Assembly: GCF_012584515.1 (NCBI RefSeq)
Contig: NZ_CP051461.1
Coordinates: 62,001 to 126,000 of the forward strand
Source of the DNA: Polaromonas vacuolata
GTDB lineage: Bacteria > Pseudomonadota > Gammaproteobacteria > Burkholderiales > Burkholderiaceae_C
Reading direction: 5' to 3'
DNA length: 64,000 bases
Shown: one piece after another, positions 35,009 through 44,073 of the stretch
Numbering within the stretch: position 1 is the first letter of the stretch
Layout: each line of letters begins with the position of its first letter
Program-made: the position numbers and the translations under genes
Notes under the pieces: model-generated
The model's database searches: none
Seen by the model: the letters and a program-made list of their open reading frames with translations, nothing else
What the model was told of the DNA's origin: nothing

Positions 35009-35431
35009 CTATGCTTGTGGCACTTGGTTTGGCGCATCAGCCTTAGTCTGACTGTCTTGAAGGGCTTGCCGTAGCGAGACTTTTTTCAGCTTGGCCTGCG
35101 CTGTTGCGCGCACCCTTGCTTTGCCAAGCGCCTCAGCTTGGCGCACGTCTAGCTCAAGCGCGCCGCGGTCTTCTTTGGGTGTGGCCAAGGTCGCCAGCGT
35201 CTGGTCGCGGCCAACCAGCCAGAGTGCGGTCGCAAGCACGCCAAGGCTGACGCTGGGTTCGCCAGCTTCCAAGCGCAAAAGAGTCGGCACGCTAATGCCT
35301 ATGCGTTGGGCCCAAGTTTTGAGTGATTCTTTGCGGCGTAGCCTTGCAACGGCTAGGTCGGCGCCTAGCTGTGCCAGCGCAGCAAGCGTCGCTGGCGGCA
35401 TTTGTGCAAGAGCGGAACTGGATTTTGACAT
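35009..35431 (-). CDS. hipB: HipB-type antitoxin (XRE helix-turn-helix)
   Basis: A 140-residue antitoxin with an XRE-type helix-turn-helix: RRKESLKTWAQRIGISVPTL then LRLEAGEPSVSLGVLATALW. The C-terminal half is Lys/Gln/Ala-rich, longer than the E. coli tail. It should bind HipA and repress its own operon through the inverted repeat whose left end coincides with the start codon. Confidence 0.9.
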   Translation of the reverse strand: MSKSSSALAQMPPATLAALAQLGADLAVARLRRKESLKTWAQRIGISVPTLLRLEAGEPSVSLGVLATALWLVGRDQTLATLATPKEDRGALELDVRQAEALGKARVRATAQAKLKKVSLRQALQDSQTKADAPNQVPQA

Positions 35432-35477
35432 AACATATAGTTTATCGATTTACGCTATTTCGATCAACTATATGTTA
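35431..35477. promoter_or_regulatory. Operator of hipBA: 12-bp perfect inverted repeat
   Basis: TAACATATAGTT (35431-35442) and AACTATATGTTA (35466-35477) are perfect inverted repeats, with a second, nested pair ATCGA/TCGAT between them. The structure abuts the hipB start codon and covers its promoter region, as expected for autoregulation by HipB. Confidence 0.75.
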
Positions 35478-35539
35478 GTTTTAGCTGTGGCTGCCGCCTA
35501 CAAGCATGGTTTATTGGTTATCCCGATGCGAGTCTGGGA

Positions 35540-36622
35540 TTAAAGCTTACCGATATCAATCACCAGTTTGCCAATATGCGCCTTGGTCTCGAACTGAGTT
35601 TGCGCAAGGTGTAGATCAGCCAGTGCAAATGTTTCGGCTACCAGTGGCTTGATAGCGCTAGACGCGATGCGCTGCACCAAGTTGGCAAAGACGTTTTTTC
35701 CCAGTACGGTGCAACCGAATAAGCTCAAGTCTTTCAGGTAGATGGTGCGCATATCGAGCGCCACCATATGGCCGCCTATAGCGCCCGCGGCGGCGTAGCG
35801 GCCAAACGGTTTGAGCACGTCCAGCAGGCTTGGCCAAGCCGGTCCGGCGACCAGGTCTATCACCACATCGACGCTGTTTTTGCCCAATGCTTGCGCCAGA
35901 TCAGCGCTGCGTTCGACGCTTTGGTCTGCACCTAAAGCCAGTACGGCATCGAGTTTTGCGGCTGCGGTAAGCGCAATCACGTGCGCGCCTCTGGCTTTCG
36001 CCAACTGAATCGTGGCCGAGCCCACGCCGCCCGAAGCGCCGGTGACCAACAGCACATCGCCGGCGACTACGTTGGCACGCGTGAGCATGTTTTCTGCGGT
36101 TGAGTAAGAGCAGGGAAATGAGGCCAGTTCCACATCGCTTAGCGGGCTGTTGACCACATGTGCGTGGCGACCAGCGACCACGCAGTATTGGGCAAAACCG
36201 CCGTCACATTCAGAGCCAAAGTACCAAGGCTGGTCTAGAGTTTTGCCATCGACTTCCCAAAGACAGGGTTCGACCAACACCCGCTGGTGCAGCAGCTTGG
36301 GGTCGGCTTGTGCGCCCACTGCCACCACCACACCGCAGACATCAGCGCCTTGGATACGTGGAAACTTAAACGCGTTGCCACTCCAGCTGGCCGTGCTGCT
36401 GTCGTCAGCGGATTTGGCATACCAGCCGATGCGGGTGTTGATGTCGGTGTTGTTCACGCCCGCGGCGCCAACTTTGATCAACACATCGCGCGGCCCTGGT
36501 GTGGGCACGGCGATGTCGTCTTTGAGCACCAGCATGTCGAGCCCGCCGTAGCAGGTTAGCTGCATGCCAGTCATGTATTTAGGAATCGGTTTCATCGAGT
36601 TCTGATTGGGTTTGGCTGTCAT
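35540..36622 (-). CDS. Zinc-type alcohol dehydrogenase family oxidoreductase
   Basis: A 360-residue MDR-superfamily enzyme. The N-terminal GroES-like domain is followed by the Rossmann fold with LLVTGASGGVGSATIQLAKA. The catalytic-zinc pattern GHE of true alcohol dehydrogenases is replaced by IQGADVCGVV, as in quinone oxidoreductase-like members. NADPH-dependent reduction of an alkenal, quinone or similar is likely; the substrate is unknown. First gene to the right of the hip island, reading toward it. Confidence 0.87.
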   Translation of the reverse strand: MTAKPNQNSMKPIPKYMTGMQLTCYGGLDMLVLKDDIAVPTPGPRDVLIKVGAAGVNNTDINTRIGWYAKSADDSSTASWSGNAFKFPRIQGADVCGVVVAVGAQADPKLLHQRVLVEPCLWEVDGKTLDQPWYFGSECDGGFAQYCVVAGRHAHVVNSPLSDVELASFPCSYSTAENMLTRANVVAGDVLLVTGASGGVGSATIQLAKARGAHVIALTAAAKLDAVLALGADQSVERSADLAQALGKNSVDVVIDLVAGPAWPSLLDVLKPFGRYAAAGAIGGHMVALDMRTIYLKDLSLFGCTVLGKNVFANLVQRIASSAIKPLVAETFALADLHLAQTQFETKAHIGKLVIDIGKL

Positions 36623-36657
36623 CTAAAGGCCACGAAAAAATAGCCAGTGGGGAAATA

Positions 36658-37146
36658 TCAGCGAGCTAGCGCCGCCTCAATATCTTTTAGCAGGCTGGCT
36701 GGCTGGTCCAGCGGCGCAAAACGCTTGATGACTTGGCCGTCTTTGCCGATCAGAAACTTGGTGAAGTTCCACTTGATCGCCGTGCTGCCGAGTAAGCCCG
36801 GCGTTTGGTGGGCTAGCCATTGGTAGAGCGGATCGGCTGCGCCGCCGTTGACCTCAATTTTCGCCATCATGGGGAAACTCACCCCATAGTTGCGCTCGCA
36901 AAAGCTAGCAATTTCTTTGTTGTCGCCCGGGTCTTGCGCGCCAAACTGATTGCATGGAAACCCCAGCACCGCCAGACCTTTGGCTGCGTGGCTTTTGTGC
37001 AGCAACTCCAAGCCGGCGAACTGCGGCGTAAAACCGCATTCGCTGGCGGTATTGACGATGAGTAAGACCTGGCCTTTGAAAGCGGAGAGCGGCGTTTCTT
37101 GGCCCTCAATATTGCGCACGCTAAAGTCGTAAACCGATGTTGTCAT
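36658..37146 (-). CDS. Glutathione peroxidase
   Basis: A 162-residue thiol peroxidase with a cysteine in place of selenocysteine: LIVNTASECGFTPQFAGL holds the peroxidatic Cys, LGFPCNQFGAQDPG the conserved Gln region and IKWNFTKFLIGKDG the Trp-Asn of the tetrad. It removes hydrogen and lipid peroxides using glutathione or thioredoxin. Complete and of usual length. Confidence 0.95.
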   Translation of the reverse strand: MTTSVYDFSVRNIEGQETPLSAFKGQVLLIVNTASECGFTPQFAGLELLHKSHAAKGLAVLGFPCNQFGAQDPGDNKEIASFCERNYGVSFPMMAKIEVNGGAADPLYQWLAHQTPGLLGSTAIKWNFTKFLIGKDGQVIKRFAPLDQPASLLKDIEAALAR

Positions 37147-37202
37147 GAAGATAACTCCCTGTTGGAGGTGTTATTTTGCGCGCTTGAGAAACGCACGTTG
37201 CT

Positions 37203-38105
37203 TCAGTGCGCAGCAGCCTTACCCGGCAGTAATGCAGACAACATCGCCGCCAACACGATGAGACTGCCGCCCAGCAAAATGCGCGGTGTGAAATCGGCAG
37301 CGCCCAGCGCTGCGGCAGACAAACTGGCGAACAAAATCTCGGTCAGCATCACCAACGCTGTGGCGCTGGCCGATAGCCTGGCGGCACCATATTGCAAAGC
37401 CGCATTACCCAGAAAAAAGGCCAAGCCAAGTCCAAGTGCTACGGGCAATGCTGCCAGCGTTAAAGTCGGCGCGTTGATAGCGACGAGTTGCATTCCCAAC
37501 AAAGCCGTGCCGCCCGCCATCAGTGTGCCGCCGCCAAACATGGCCAGCATGCGCGAGCCGTTGGGCGTGTAATTGAGTTTTCTCAGCATCGCATTGGTGA
37601 TGGCAAAGCACAGCCCGCCGGTGATTGCCAACCAATCAGCCAAGCTTTGCGGTATGGGGAACGACGTTTCCGGCGACTTCAAAACGATGAGCACGCCGGT
37701 CATGGCCAGCAGCAGTCGCAGCAAGGAGGGCGCGCTGGGCTTTTCCCCTAAAAGCCACCAGCCCACCAACACTGACCAAGCTGGCATCAGATAAAACAGC
37801 AGTACGACGCGCACCACGTCGCCCTCGGTGACGGCCCAGTTAAAGCAGACATTGGTCAGACCAGAAATCAGTGCCAGCAACAACAGCGAAGGGTGGTCAA
37901 TAAGGCCGCGCAGGCTTTTGCTATTGGCGCAAAGCAGCAGCACAAACACCAGCAGATAAATCAGCGCGGTTGACCAAAGCGGATGCAGGCCTTCGTTCTG
38001 CAATTGTCGCAACGGCCACCAGGACATGCCCCAGATAGCGGCGTTAAAAACTAACGCGGCGGTCGCTGTCAAGGCGACTGCAGGCTTGGTTGAATAGCTT
38101 GTCAT
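37203..38105 (-). CDS. EamA/DMT family transporter
   Basis: A 300-residue inner-membrane protein with ten predicted helices in two EamA repeats (first repeat starting AALVFNAAIWGMSWWPLRQL). Drug/metabolite transporters of this type export amino acids or small metabolites; the substrate is unknown. The start codon overlaps the lplT stop by one base (TGATG), so the two genes are probably co-translated. Confidence 0.9.
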   Translation of the reverse strand: MTSYSTKPAVALTATAALVFNAAIWGMSWWPLRQLQNEGLHPLWSTALIYLLVFVLLLCANSKSLRGLIDHPSLLLLALISGLTNVCFNWAVTEGDVVRVVLLFYLMPAWSVLVGWWLLGEKPSAPSLLRLLLAMTGVLIVLKSPETSFPIPQSLADWLAITGGLCFAITNAMLRKLNYTPNGSRMLAMFGGGTLMAGGTALLGMQLVAINAPTLTLAALPVALGLGLAFFLGNAALQYGAARLSASATALVMLTEILFASLSAAALGAADFTPRILLGGSLIVLAAMLSALLPGKAAAH

Positions 38106-39385
38106 CAGTGGTGGTTGTCGCTACGCACAATCGCCATCAGATGCTCAACCTGCTCCTTGTGATGGATGGTGTTGCTGATGTGCCAGCGCCGGATTAACCA
38201 CATAAAGCCAGCGACCAACACGCCAAAGCCAGTGATCGCACCAAAGGCTGAAAGCCCTAAACCTGTGGATAAGCTGTAGCCTGCGCCCAAGCTGAGTATG
38301 CAGGCCTGCTCGTTAAAGTTCTGCACCGCGATAGAGCGTCCCGCCCCCATGAGGTTGTGACCACGGTGTTGCAGCAACGCATTCATTGGCACAACTAAAA
38401 AACCACCCAAGCCACCGAGCAAAATTAGGAATGGTGCGGCAACCCAGACATTGGTGATGAAGTTCATGCCTATGACTAAAAGCCCCATGGCAATGCCTAG
38501 CGGAATCACACTGGGTGCTTGTTCAAGCCTCATTCGCAGGGACGCGAGCACCGCGCCTATGGCCGTGCCTATCGCGACCACGCCGACTAAGGACGACGCT
38601 TGGGTGGTGCTGTAACCCAGCGCGGCGGCACTCCAAGCCAGCACGATATAGCGCAAGTTGCCAGATACACCCCAAAAAAGTGTCGTGGTTGAGAGTGAAA
38701 TCTGGCCTAGCTTGTCGCGCCACAAGGCCGAGTTGCAGCTCCAAAAGTCAGGTAGCAGCTCAAGCTTGTTGCGCGGCATGGGGCGCATCTCGACGCCAGT
38801 CGCTGGAATGCGGGTGTTAAACCAAGCCGCCACTACATACAAAATTGCCAGCACGCAAATCGCTGCTTCTGGCGCGGTGTTGATGTTGGTGTCTATGAGC
38901 GGCATATCAAAAGCCAGCAATCGGCTTGAGACCGAATGGCCTATCAGCTGGCCGCCAAGCAGCACGCCCAAAATAATCGATGAGATGGTCAAGCCCTCTA
39001 TCCAGCCGTTGGCCTTGACCAATTGCGAAGACGGCAGCAGCTCGGTAAGGATGCCGTATTTAGCTGGCGAATAAGCCGCCGCACCCAGACCAACGATGGC
39101 GTAAGCCATCAGCGGATGGGTGCCGAACAGCATCATCATGCAGCCCACAACCTTGATGGCATTGCTGTAGAACATCACCTTGCCCTTGGGCTTGGCATCC
39201 GCAAAAGCGCCGACAAAGGGCGCCAATACGACATAAAACAGCGCAAACATAGGTACCAATGCCGCTGGCTGCCACTTGGCCGCACCACTGGTTCTGAGCA
39301 GTTCTACGGCGACGACAAATAGCGCGTTATCAGCCAGTGAGCTGAAAAACTGGGCTGCCATGATGGTGTAAAAACCGCGCTTCAT
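38105..39385 (-). CDS. lplT: Lysophospholipid transporter LplT
   Basis: A 426-residue MFS protein with twelve helices. MKRGFYTIMAAQFFSSLADN and the following VPMFALFYVVLAPFVGAFAD are the LplT signature. LplT flips lysophospholipids across the inner membrane for re-acylation; the Aas acyltransferase is not fused or adjacent here. Divergent from alr, a pairing I know from other Comamonadaceae. Confidence 0.92.
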   Translation of the reverse strand: MKRGFYTIMAAQFFSSLADNALFVVAVELLRTSGAAKWQPAALVPMFALFYVVLAPFVGAFADAKPKGKVMFYSNAIKVVGCMMMLFGTHPLMAYAIVGLGAAAYSPAKYGILTELLPSSQLVKANGWIEGLTISSIILGVLLGGQLIGHSVSSRLLAFDMPLIDTNINTAPEAAICVLAILYVVAAWFNTRIPATGVEMRPMPRNKLELLPDFWSCNSALWRDKLGQISLSTTTLFWGVSGNLRYIVLAWSAAALGYSTTQASSLVGVVAIGTAIGAVLASLRMRLEQAPSVIPLGIAMGLLVIGMNFITNVWVAAPFLILLGGLGGFLVVPMNALLQHRGHNLMGAGRSIAVQNFNEQACILSLGAGYSLSTGLGLSAFGAITGFGVLVAGFMWLIRRWHISNTIHHKEQVEHLMAIVRSDNHH

Positions 39386-39585
39386 TAAATTTTTGGGGGA
39401 ACTGCTTCAGGTCGGTATCAGGTCTGCTGATACCTTAAGAGAAAGGTTAATGTCAATAAACGATTGTGGTTTATAGCATGGGGCTAGGTGTCAGAATGCA
39501 TAAAGCTAATGAATATCCATGTTTGAACTCGCCGCATGCTCAGATGAGCATACGCGCCCAACTATCAACTCCTCGAAAAGCTGTC

Positions 39586-40680
39586 ATGCCACGCCCGATT
39601 CTCGCCACCATACACACCGACGCGCTTACCCACAACTTAGCACGGGCACGCGCCAATGCACCTGATGCCAGAGCTTGGGCTGTCGTCAAAGCCAATGCTT
39701 ATGGCCACGGTCTAGAACGCGCCTTTGAGGGCCTACGCGCCGCTGACGGCTTTGCCTTGCTTGACTTGGATGAAGCCAAACGGCTAAGGGCGCTGGACTG
39801 GCGCGGGCCTATTTTGCTGCTCGAAGGTTGCTTTGACGCACGCGATTTAGAGCTCTGCTCGCGTCTAGGCCTGTGGCACACGATTCATTGCAACGAGCAA
39901 ATAGACATGCTGGCTGCCCACAAAACCTTGCTGCCACACCGGATTTTTTTAAAGATGAATTCCGGCATGAATCGGCTTGGCTTTAAGCCTGAGCGCTTTC
40001 GCGCCGCTTGGACTCGACTCAATGTGTTGCCGCAGGTCGAAGAGATTTCCCTGATGACGCATTTTTCTGACGCCGATGGACCCAAGGGCATAGCGGCTCA
40101 ACTGAGCGCCTTTAATGCCGTGACCCACGACTTGCCGGGTGAGCGCAACTTGAGCAATAGCGCCGGCCTGATGCGCCATGCGCCAGAGTTAGCACAGGCC
40201 TCAGACTGGGTAAGGCCGGGCATTGTGCTTTACGGTAGCTCGTCCGATTTCCCTGAGCACAGCGCTGCTGACTTGGGGCTGGCACCGACCATGACCTTAA
40301 GTAGCAAAATCATAGGCCTGCAAAATTTGGTCGCCGGCGACAGCGTGGGCTACGGCTCGCAGTTTGTGGCTGATGCGGCCATGCGCATTGGCGTGGTGGC
40401 GTGTGGCTATGCAGACGGTTATCCGCGCCACTGCGGTACCGGCACGCCAGTGCTGGTCAATGGCGTGCGGACTCGGTTGTTGGGCCGGGTCAGCATGGAC
40501 ATGGTGATGGTCGATCTCACGCCCGTGCCGCAAGCCGCTATGGGTAGCGAAGTCACGCTGTGGGGTCGTTCTGCATCGGGCGCTGTGCTGCCGATTGATG
40601 AGGTGGCTCACGCCGCCGGCACGGTAGGCTATGAGTTGATGTGCGCGCTGGCGCAGCGAGTGCCGGTGCTGCTGGCTTGA
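39586..40680 (+). CDS. alr: Alanine racemase
   Basis: A 364-residue PLP enzyme making D-alanine for peptidoglycan. [13 protein letters not shown] holds the PLP lysine; DSVGYGSQF supplies the second catalytic region and [10 protein letters not shown] the conserved PLP-binding segment. The frame is open from 39466, but I start at the ATG at 39586 because family proteins begin with the short stretch before [16 protein letters not shown]. Confidence 0.95.
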   Translation: MPRPILATIHTDALTHNLARARANAPDARAWAVVKANAYGHGLERAFEGLRAADGFALLDLDEAKRLRALDWRGPILLLEGCFDARDLELCSRLGLWHTIHCNEQIDMLAAHKTLLPHRIFLKMNSGMNRLGFKPERFRAAWTRLNVLPQVEEISLMTHFSDADGPKGIAAQLSAFNAVTHDLPGERNLSNSAGLMRHAPELAQASDWVRPGIVLYGSSSDFPEHSAADLGLAPTMTLSSKIIGLQNLVAGDSVGYGSQFVADAAMRIGVVACGYADGYPRHCGTGTPVLVNGVRTRLLGRVSMDMVMVDLTPVPQAAMGSEVTLWGRSASGAVLPIDEVAHAAGTVGYELMCALAQRVPVLLA

Positions 40681-40766
40681 AGCAGAGCAAAACCTCGACC
40701 TCAAAATTGGGTGCCAAATGCAAACCGGATGACGCTACGGCTTGCCTCCAGCGTTCACAACTGAGA

Positions 40767-41756
40767 TCACGCTTGGGCTAAAGGATAAAGACCCAGCGTC
40801 CTAGCTTTTAACCGGGTCAAACCCAGCAGCGCATTGGTAAACGGCGTGGCCACGGAGGTGAGTTGGCCAAGTTCACGCACTGCCGAGACCAGCGCGTCAA
40901 GCTCAAGCGGCCGACTCGCCTCCACGTCTTGCAGCATAGAAGTTTTGACAGCACCGAGTTTGCGCGTGATGGCGAGTCGTTCTTCTGGCGTTTGGTCAAT
41001 CGCAATGCCCATGCGCGCGCCGATTTCTTTGGCTTCCAGCATCACGCTGCGAATCAAGCCGGCGACTAACTCGTCATCCAAAATACGGTCTATGTTGGCG
41101 CCGGTCAAGGCGCTAATCGGGTTCATCGTCATATTGCCCCAGAGCTTGAACCAGACGTCTTTTTGGATTTGTTCGGACAGCGGCGCTTCAAAACCGGCGC
41201 GGCTTAGCAGTGCCGCTAAATCACGTCCGCGCTGGCTTTGCCCACCGGCCGGCTCACCAATGATGAGCTTGTTGCCAAAGTGATGGCGCACCTGGGCTGG
41301 GCCGTCTAGCGAGCAACTGGCATGAACTACGCAGCCCATGATTTGCGCTGCTGGTATGGCGGCGGCGATGCTGCCCTCTGGATCTACCGATTGCAGCCGA
41401 GTGCCGCTAAGCGCCGCGCCAAAGTCTTGCAAAAACCACCACGGCACACCGTTCATGGCGCACAGCACCAAGGTGTTGGGGCCGATTAGCGGCGCAATAT
41501 TTTTGACCACTTCTGGCAGCGCCGGTGCTTTTACCGCCAACACCACCAAGTCTTGCGGCCCGAGCTCGGCGGGGTCTGCACTACATGCTAGCCTGTGCTG
41601 AGTGTGTTTTCCGGCTTGCTGTACGCCGAGGCCTTGCTGCTGCAAGGCCTCTAGCGTCACGCCGCGCGCCACCAGACTGACGTTGCAACCCGCACTAGCA
41701 AGCGCGCCACCTAACCAGCCACCAATCGCGCCAGCGCCATAAATACAGACGTTCAT
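40767..41756 (-). CDS. panE: 2-Dehydropantoate 2-reductase family protein
   Basis: A 329-residue NADPH enzyme with the N-terminal dinucleotide motif YGAGAIGGWLGGALASAG and the catalytic-domain motif VWFKLWGNMTMNPISALTG containing the expected lysine and asparagine. PanE reduces ketopantoate in pantothenate synthesis; several paralogues with other 2-oxoacid substrates exist, so the symbol is tentative. Confidence 0.85.
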   Translation of the reverse strand: MNVCIYGAGAIGGWLGGALASAGCNVSLVARGVTLEALQQQGLGVQQAGKHTQHRLACSADPAELGPQDLVVLAVKAPALPEVVKNIAPLIGPNTLVLCAMNGVPWWFLQDFGAALSGTRLQSVDPEGSIAAAIPAAQIMGCVVHASCSLDGPAQVRHHFGNKLIIGEPAGGQSQRGRDLAALLSRAGFEAPLSEQIQKDVWFKLWGNMTMNPISALTGANIDRILDDELVAGLIRSVMLEAKEIGARMGIAIDQTPEERLAITRKLGAVKTSMLQDVEASRPLELDALVSAVRELGQLTSVATPFTNALLGLTRLKARTLGLYPLAQA

Positions 41757-41848
41757 GGTTTTTGCTTCCCGACCAAGGTTTGCGCCCTGTCATTTTTGAG
41801 GTTGGAAAAAAGCTTTGTTGATGTCATGTTTTGCTTTCTGTTCATGCT

Positions 41849-41871
41849 TATCAGTTGATATTCAATTGATA
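41849..41871. promoter_or_regulatory. Near-perfect palindrome between panE and radA
   Basis: TATCAGTTGATATTCAATTGATA is a 23-bp palindrome with one mismatched pair, in the AT-rich divergent spacer 92 bases upstream of the panE-like gene. It may be a regulator binding site; the regulator is unknown. Confidence 0.4.
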
Positions 41872-42031
41872 AATGCTTGATAGATAGTTGATGAATGTGT
41901 ATCGCTTGCAGCGAGACCTACTGGACTCTTTTAACTTAAATTTCCTGACACCCTGCAAAAGCGCCGCGTGCTGCAAACATATCGCGGTGTAGCGCTCAAA
42001 AAAGCTGGTTGTTTATACAGTAACATAGCCC

Positions 42032-43420
42032 ATGGCCAAAGAAAAAACCGTCTTCACCTGCAACGATTGCGGCGGCACCAGCCCCAAGTGGCTGGGTAAA
42101 TGTCCGCATTGCAATGCATGGAACACCCTGCTGGAATCTATCGCCGAGAATCCTTCGGCAGCGAAAAACCGCTACAGCGGCCAGTACCAAGGACTGACCA
42201 AGGCCTCAGCCGTCATCACCTTGTCCGATATCGACGCCAGCGATATGCAGCGTATCCCCACCGGTCACGAAGAACTCGACAGAGTGCTGGGTGGCGGTAT
42301 TGTCGAAGGTGGCGTGGTGCTAATTGGCGGTGACCCCGGCATTGGTAAGTCCACGCTGCTGCTTCAAGCGATGGACTCTATGCAGCGCAGCGGCCACCGC
42401 ACGCTATACGTCACGGGCGAAGAAAGCGGTGCGCAAATCGCGCTGCGCTCTCGGCGTCTGGGCTTAGACGGCTCGCAAGTTATGGTGCTGGCTGAAATTG
42501 GCTTAGAGAAAATCCTCGCCACGCTTGAAGCCACTCAGCCCATGATTGCGGTGATTGACTCTATCCAAACCGTCTATTCCGACCACTTGTCGGCGGCTCC
42601 GGGTTCGGTCTCACAGGTGCGCGAATGCGCTGCCTTGCTGACTCGCGCAGCTAAGGCCAGCGGCGTGTGCATTGTGCTGGTTGGCCATGTCACCAAAGAA
42701 GGCGCGTTGGCCGGCCCGCGTGTGCTGGAGCACATGGTCGATACCGTACTGTATTTTGAAGGCGATACGCATTCGAGCTTTCGCTTAGTGCGGGCGATTA
42801 AAAACCGCTTTGGCGCGGTCAATGAAATCGGGGTTTTTGCCATGACCGAAAAAGGTCTGAAAGGCGTGGCCAACCCGAGCGCGATTTTTCTCAGCCAGCA
42901 CAGCGAACCGGTACCCGGCAGCTGCGTCATGGTCACGCTTGAGGGCACGCGGCCGCTGCTGGTGGAGATTCAAGCACTCGTCGACAACGGCGGGCCTAGC
43001 CCGCGCCGACTGTCTGTGGGTCTGGACAAAGACCGGCTGGCCATGCTGTTGGCGGTGCTGCACCGCCATGCTGGCGTGGCGTGTATGGATCAAGATGTGT
43101 TTGTCAACGCGGTGGGGGGCGTGCGTATTAGCGAGCCGGCGGCTGATTTGGCGGTGATGTTGGCGATAACCTCCAGTCTGCGAGGCCGGGCCTTGCCCAA
43201 GGGTTTTATCGCCTTTGGCGAGGTCGGTCTGGCCGGCGAGGTAAGGCCAGCGCCGCGCGGCCAAGAGCGGCTCAAAGAAGCGGCCAAGCTGGGCTTTACC
43301 GTGGCCATAGTGCCCAAAGCGAATGCGCCTAAAAAGGACAGCAAGGATTTCGAAGGTTTGACGATTCACCCGGTCGAGCGCATTGAGCAAGCGCTAGAAG
43401 TGGTGCGCAGTTTGGCCTGA
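42032..43420 (+). CDS. radA: DNA repair protein RadA
   Basis: A 462-residue RecA-like branch-migration helicase. N-terminal zinc finger CNDCGGTSPKWLGKCPHC, Walker A GGDPGIGKSTLLLQ, the RadA-specific KNRFG motif (AIKNRFGAVNEIG) and a C-terminal Lon-protease-like domain (ADLAVMLAITSSLRGRALPK). All standard parts are present. It processes recombination intermediates and, with ComM nearby in the window, helps natural transformation in other species. Confidence 0.97.
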   Translation: MAKEKTVFTCNDCGGTSPKWLGKCPHCNAWNTLLESIAENPSAAKNRYSGQYQGLTKASAVITLSDIDASDMQRIPTGHEELDRVLGGGIVEGGVVLIGGDPGIGKSTLLLQAMDSMQRSGHRTLYVTGEESGAQIALRSRRLGLDGSQVMVLAEIGLEKILATLEATQPMIAVIDSIQTVYSDHLSAAPGSVSQVRECAALLTRAAKASGVCIVLVGHVTKEGALAGPRVLEHMVDTVLYFEGDTHSSFRLVRAIKNRFGAVNEIGVFAMTEKGLKGVANPSAIFLSQHSEPVPGSCVMVTLEGTRPLLVEIQALVDNGGPSPRRLSVGLDKDRLAMLLAVLHRHAGVACMDQDVFVNAVGGVRISEPAADLAVMLAITSSLRGRALPKGFIAFGEVGLAGEVRPAPRGQERLKEAAKLGFTVAIVPKANAPKKDSKDFEGLTIHPVERIEQALEVVRSLA

Positions 43421-43502
43421 ACTGGGTCAATCACACAGACGCCGACTTTTTTATTCGGTCTGCGTACTCCCCACAATCGGTTAAGCCTTTGAGGCTGCGA
43501 AA

Positions 43503-43913
43503 ATGGTCGCCATGAACTTTCAAAAAATCCTCATTCCCGTCCTTGCCGTTGTCGGCATGGTGGCGGCTTATCGCTTTTATGGCTGGATTGGCGCTGCCGC
43601 TGCTGGCAGCGGTTTGGTGATGTGGGGCTTGCTACATTTCACGCGCATGATGCAGGTGCTCAAACGTGCGGCCAACCGGCCGATAGGTTATATGGAAAGC
43701 GCTGTCATGCTGAACGCCAAGCTCAAGACCGGCATGACGCTGCTGCATGTGATTGCCATGACACGCTCACTCGGCGAGCGCTTGTCTAACAAGCTAGAGC
43801 AACCCGAGGTGTTCCGCTGGAGCGACCATTCAGACTCCAACGTGACCTGTACTTTTGTCAGTGGAAAACTGGCCCATTACGAGTTGTCTAGGCCAGAACA
43901 AGCCGCCGACTAG
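43503..43913 (+). CDS. Conserved small membrane protein
   Basis: A 136-residue protein with two hydrophobic segments at the N-terminus (residues 8-24 and about 28-47, ILIPVLAVVGMVAAYRF and GAAAAGSGLVMWGLLHF) and a basic then polar cytoplasmic part. I recognise no domain. It may start at the ATG at 43512. It lies between radA and ilvE on the same strand. Confidence 0.75.
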   Translation: MVAMNFQKILIPVLAVVGMVAAYRFYGWIGAAAAGSGLVMWGLLHFTRMMQVLKRAANRPIGYMESAVMLNAKLKTGMTLLHVIAMTRSLGERLSNKLEQPEVFRWSDHSDSNVTCTFVSGKLAHYELSRPEQAAD

Positions 43914-44073
43914 CTGGCGATTTCAACGGTTTCTGCGGCTCTGCGGTGGCCGCTCAGCGCTGACCCGTAAAATCGATTCTTTAGTACGTTTGTCAGTCAG
44001 TTAATCAGTCAGTCCAGGCGCAGTAGCGCCGTCCCCTTTTTTTACTTTTTTTACTCATCACAGGATAAGCACC

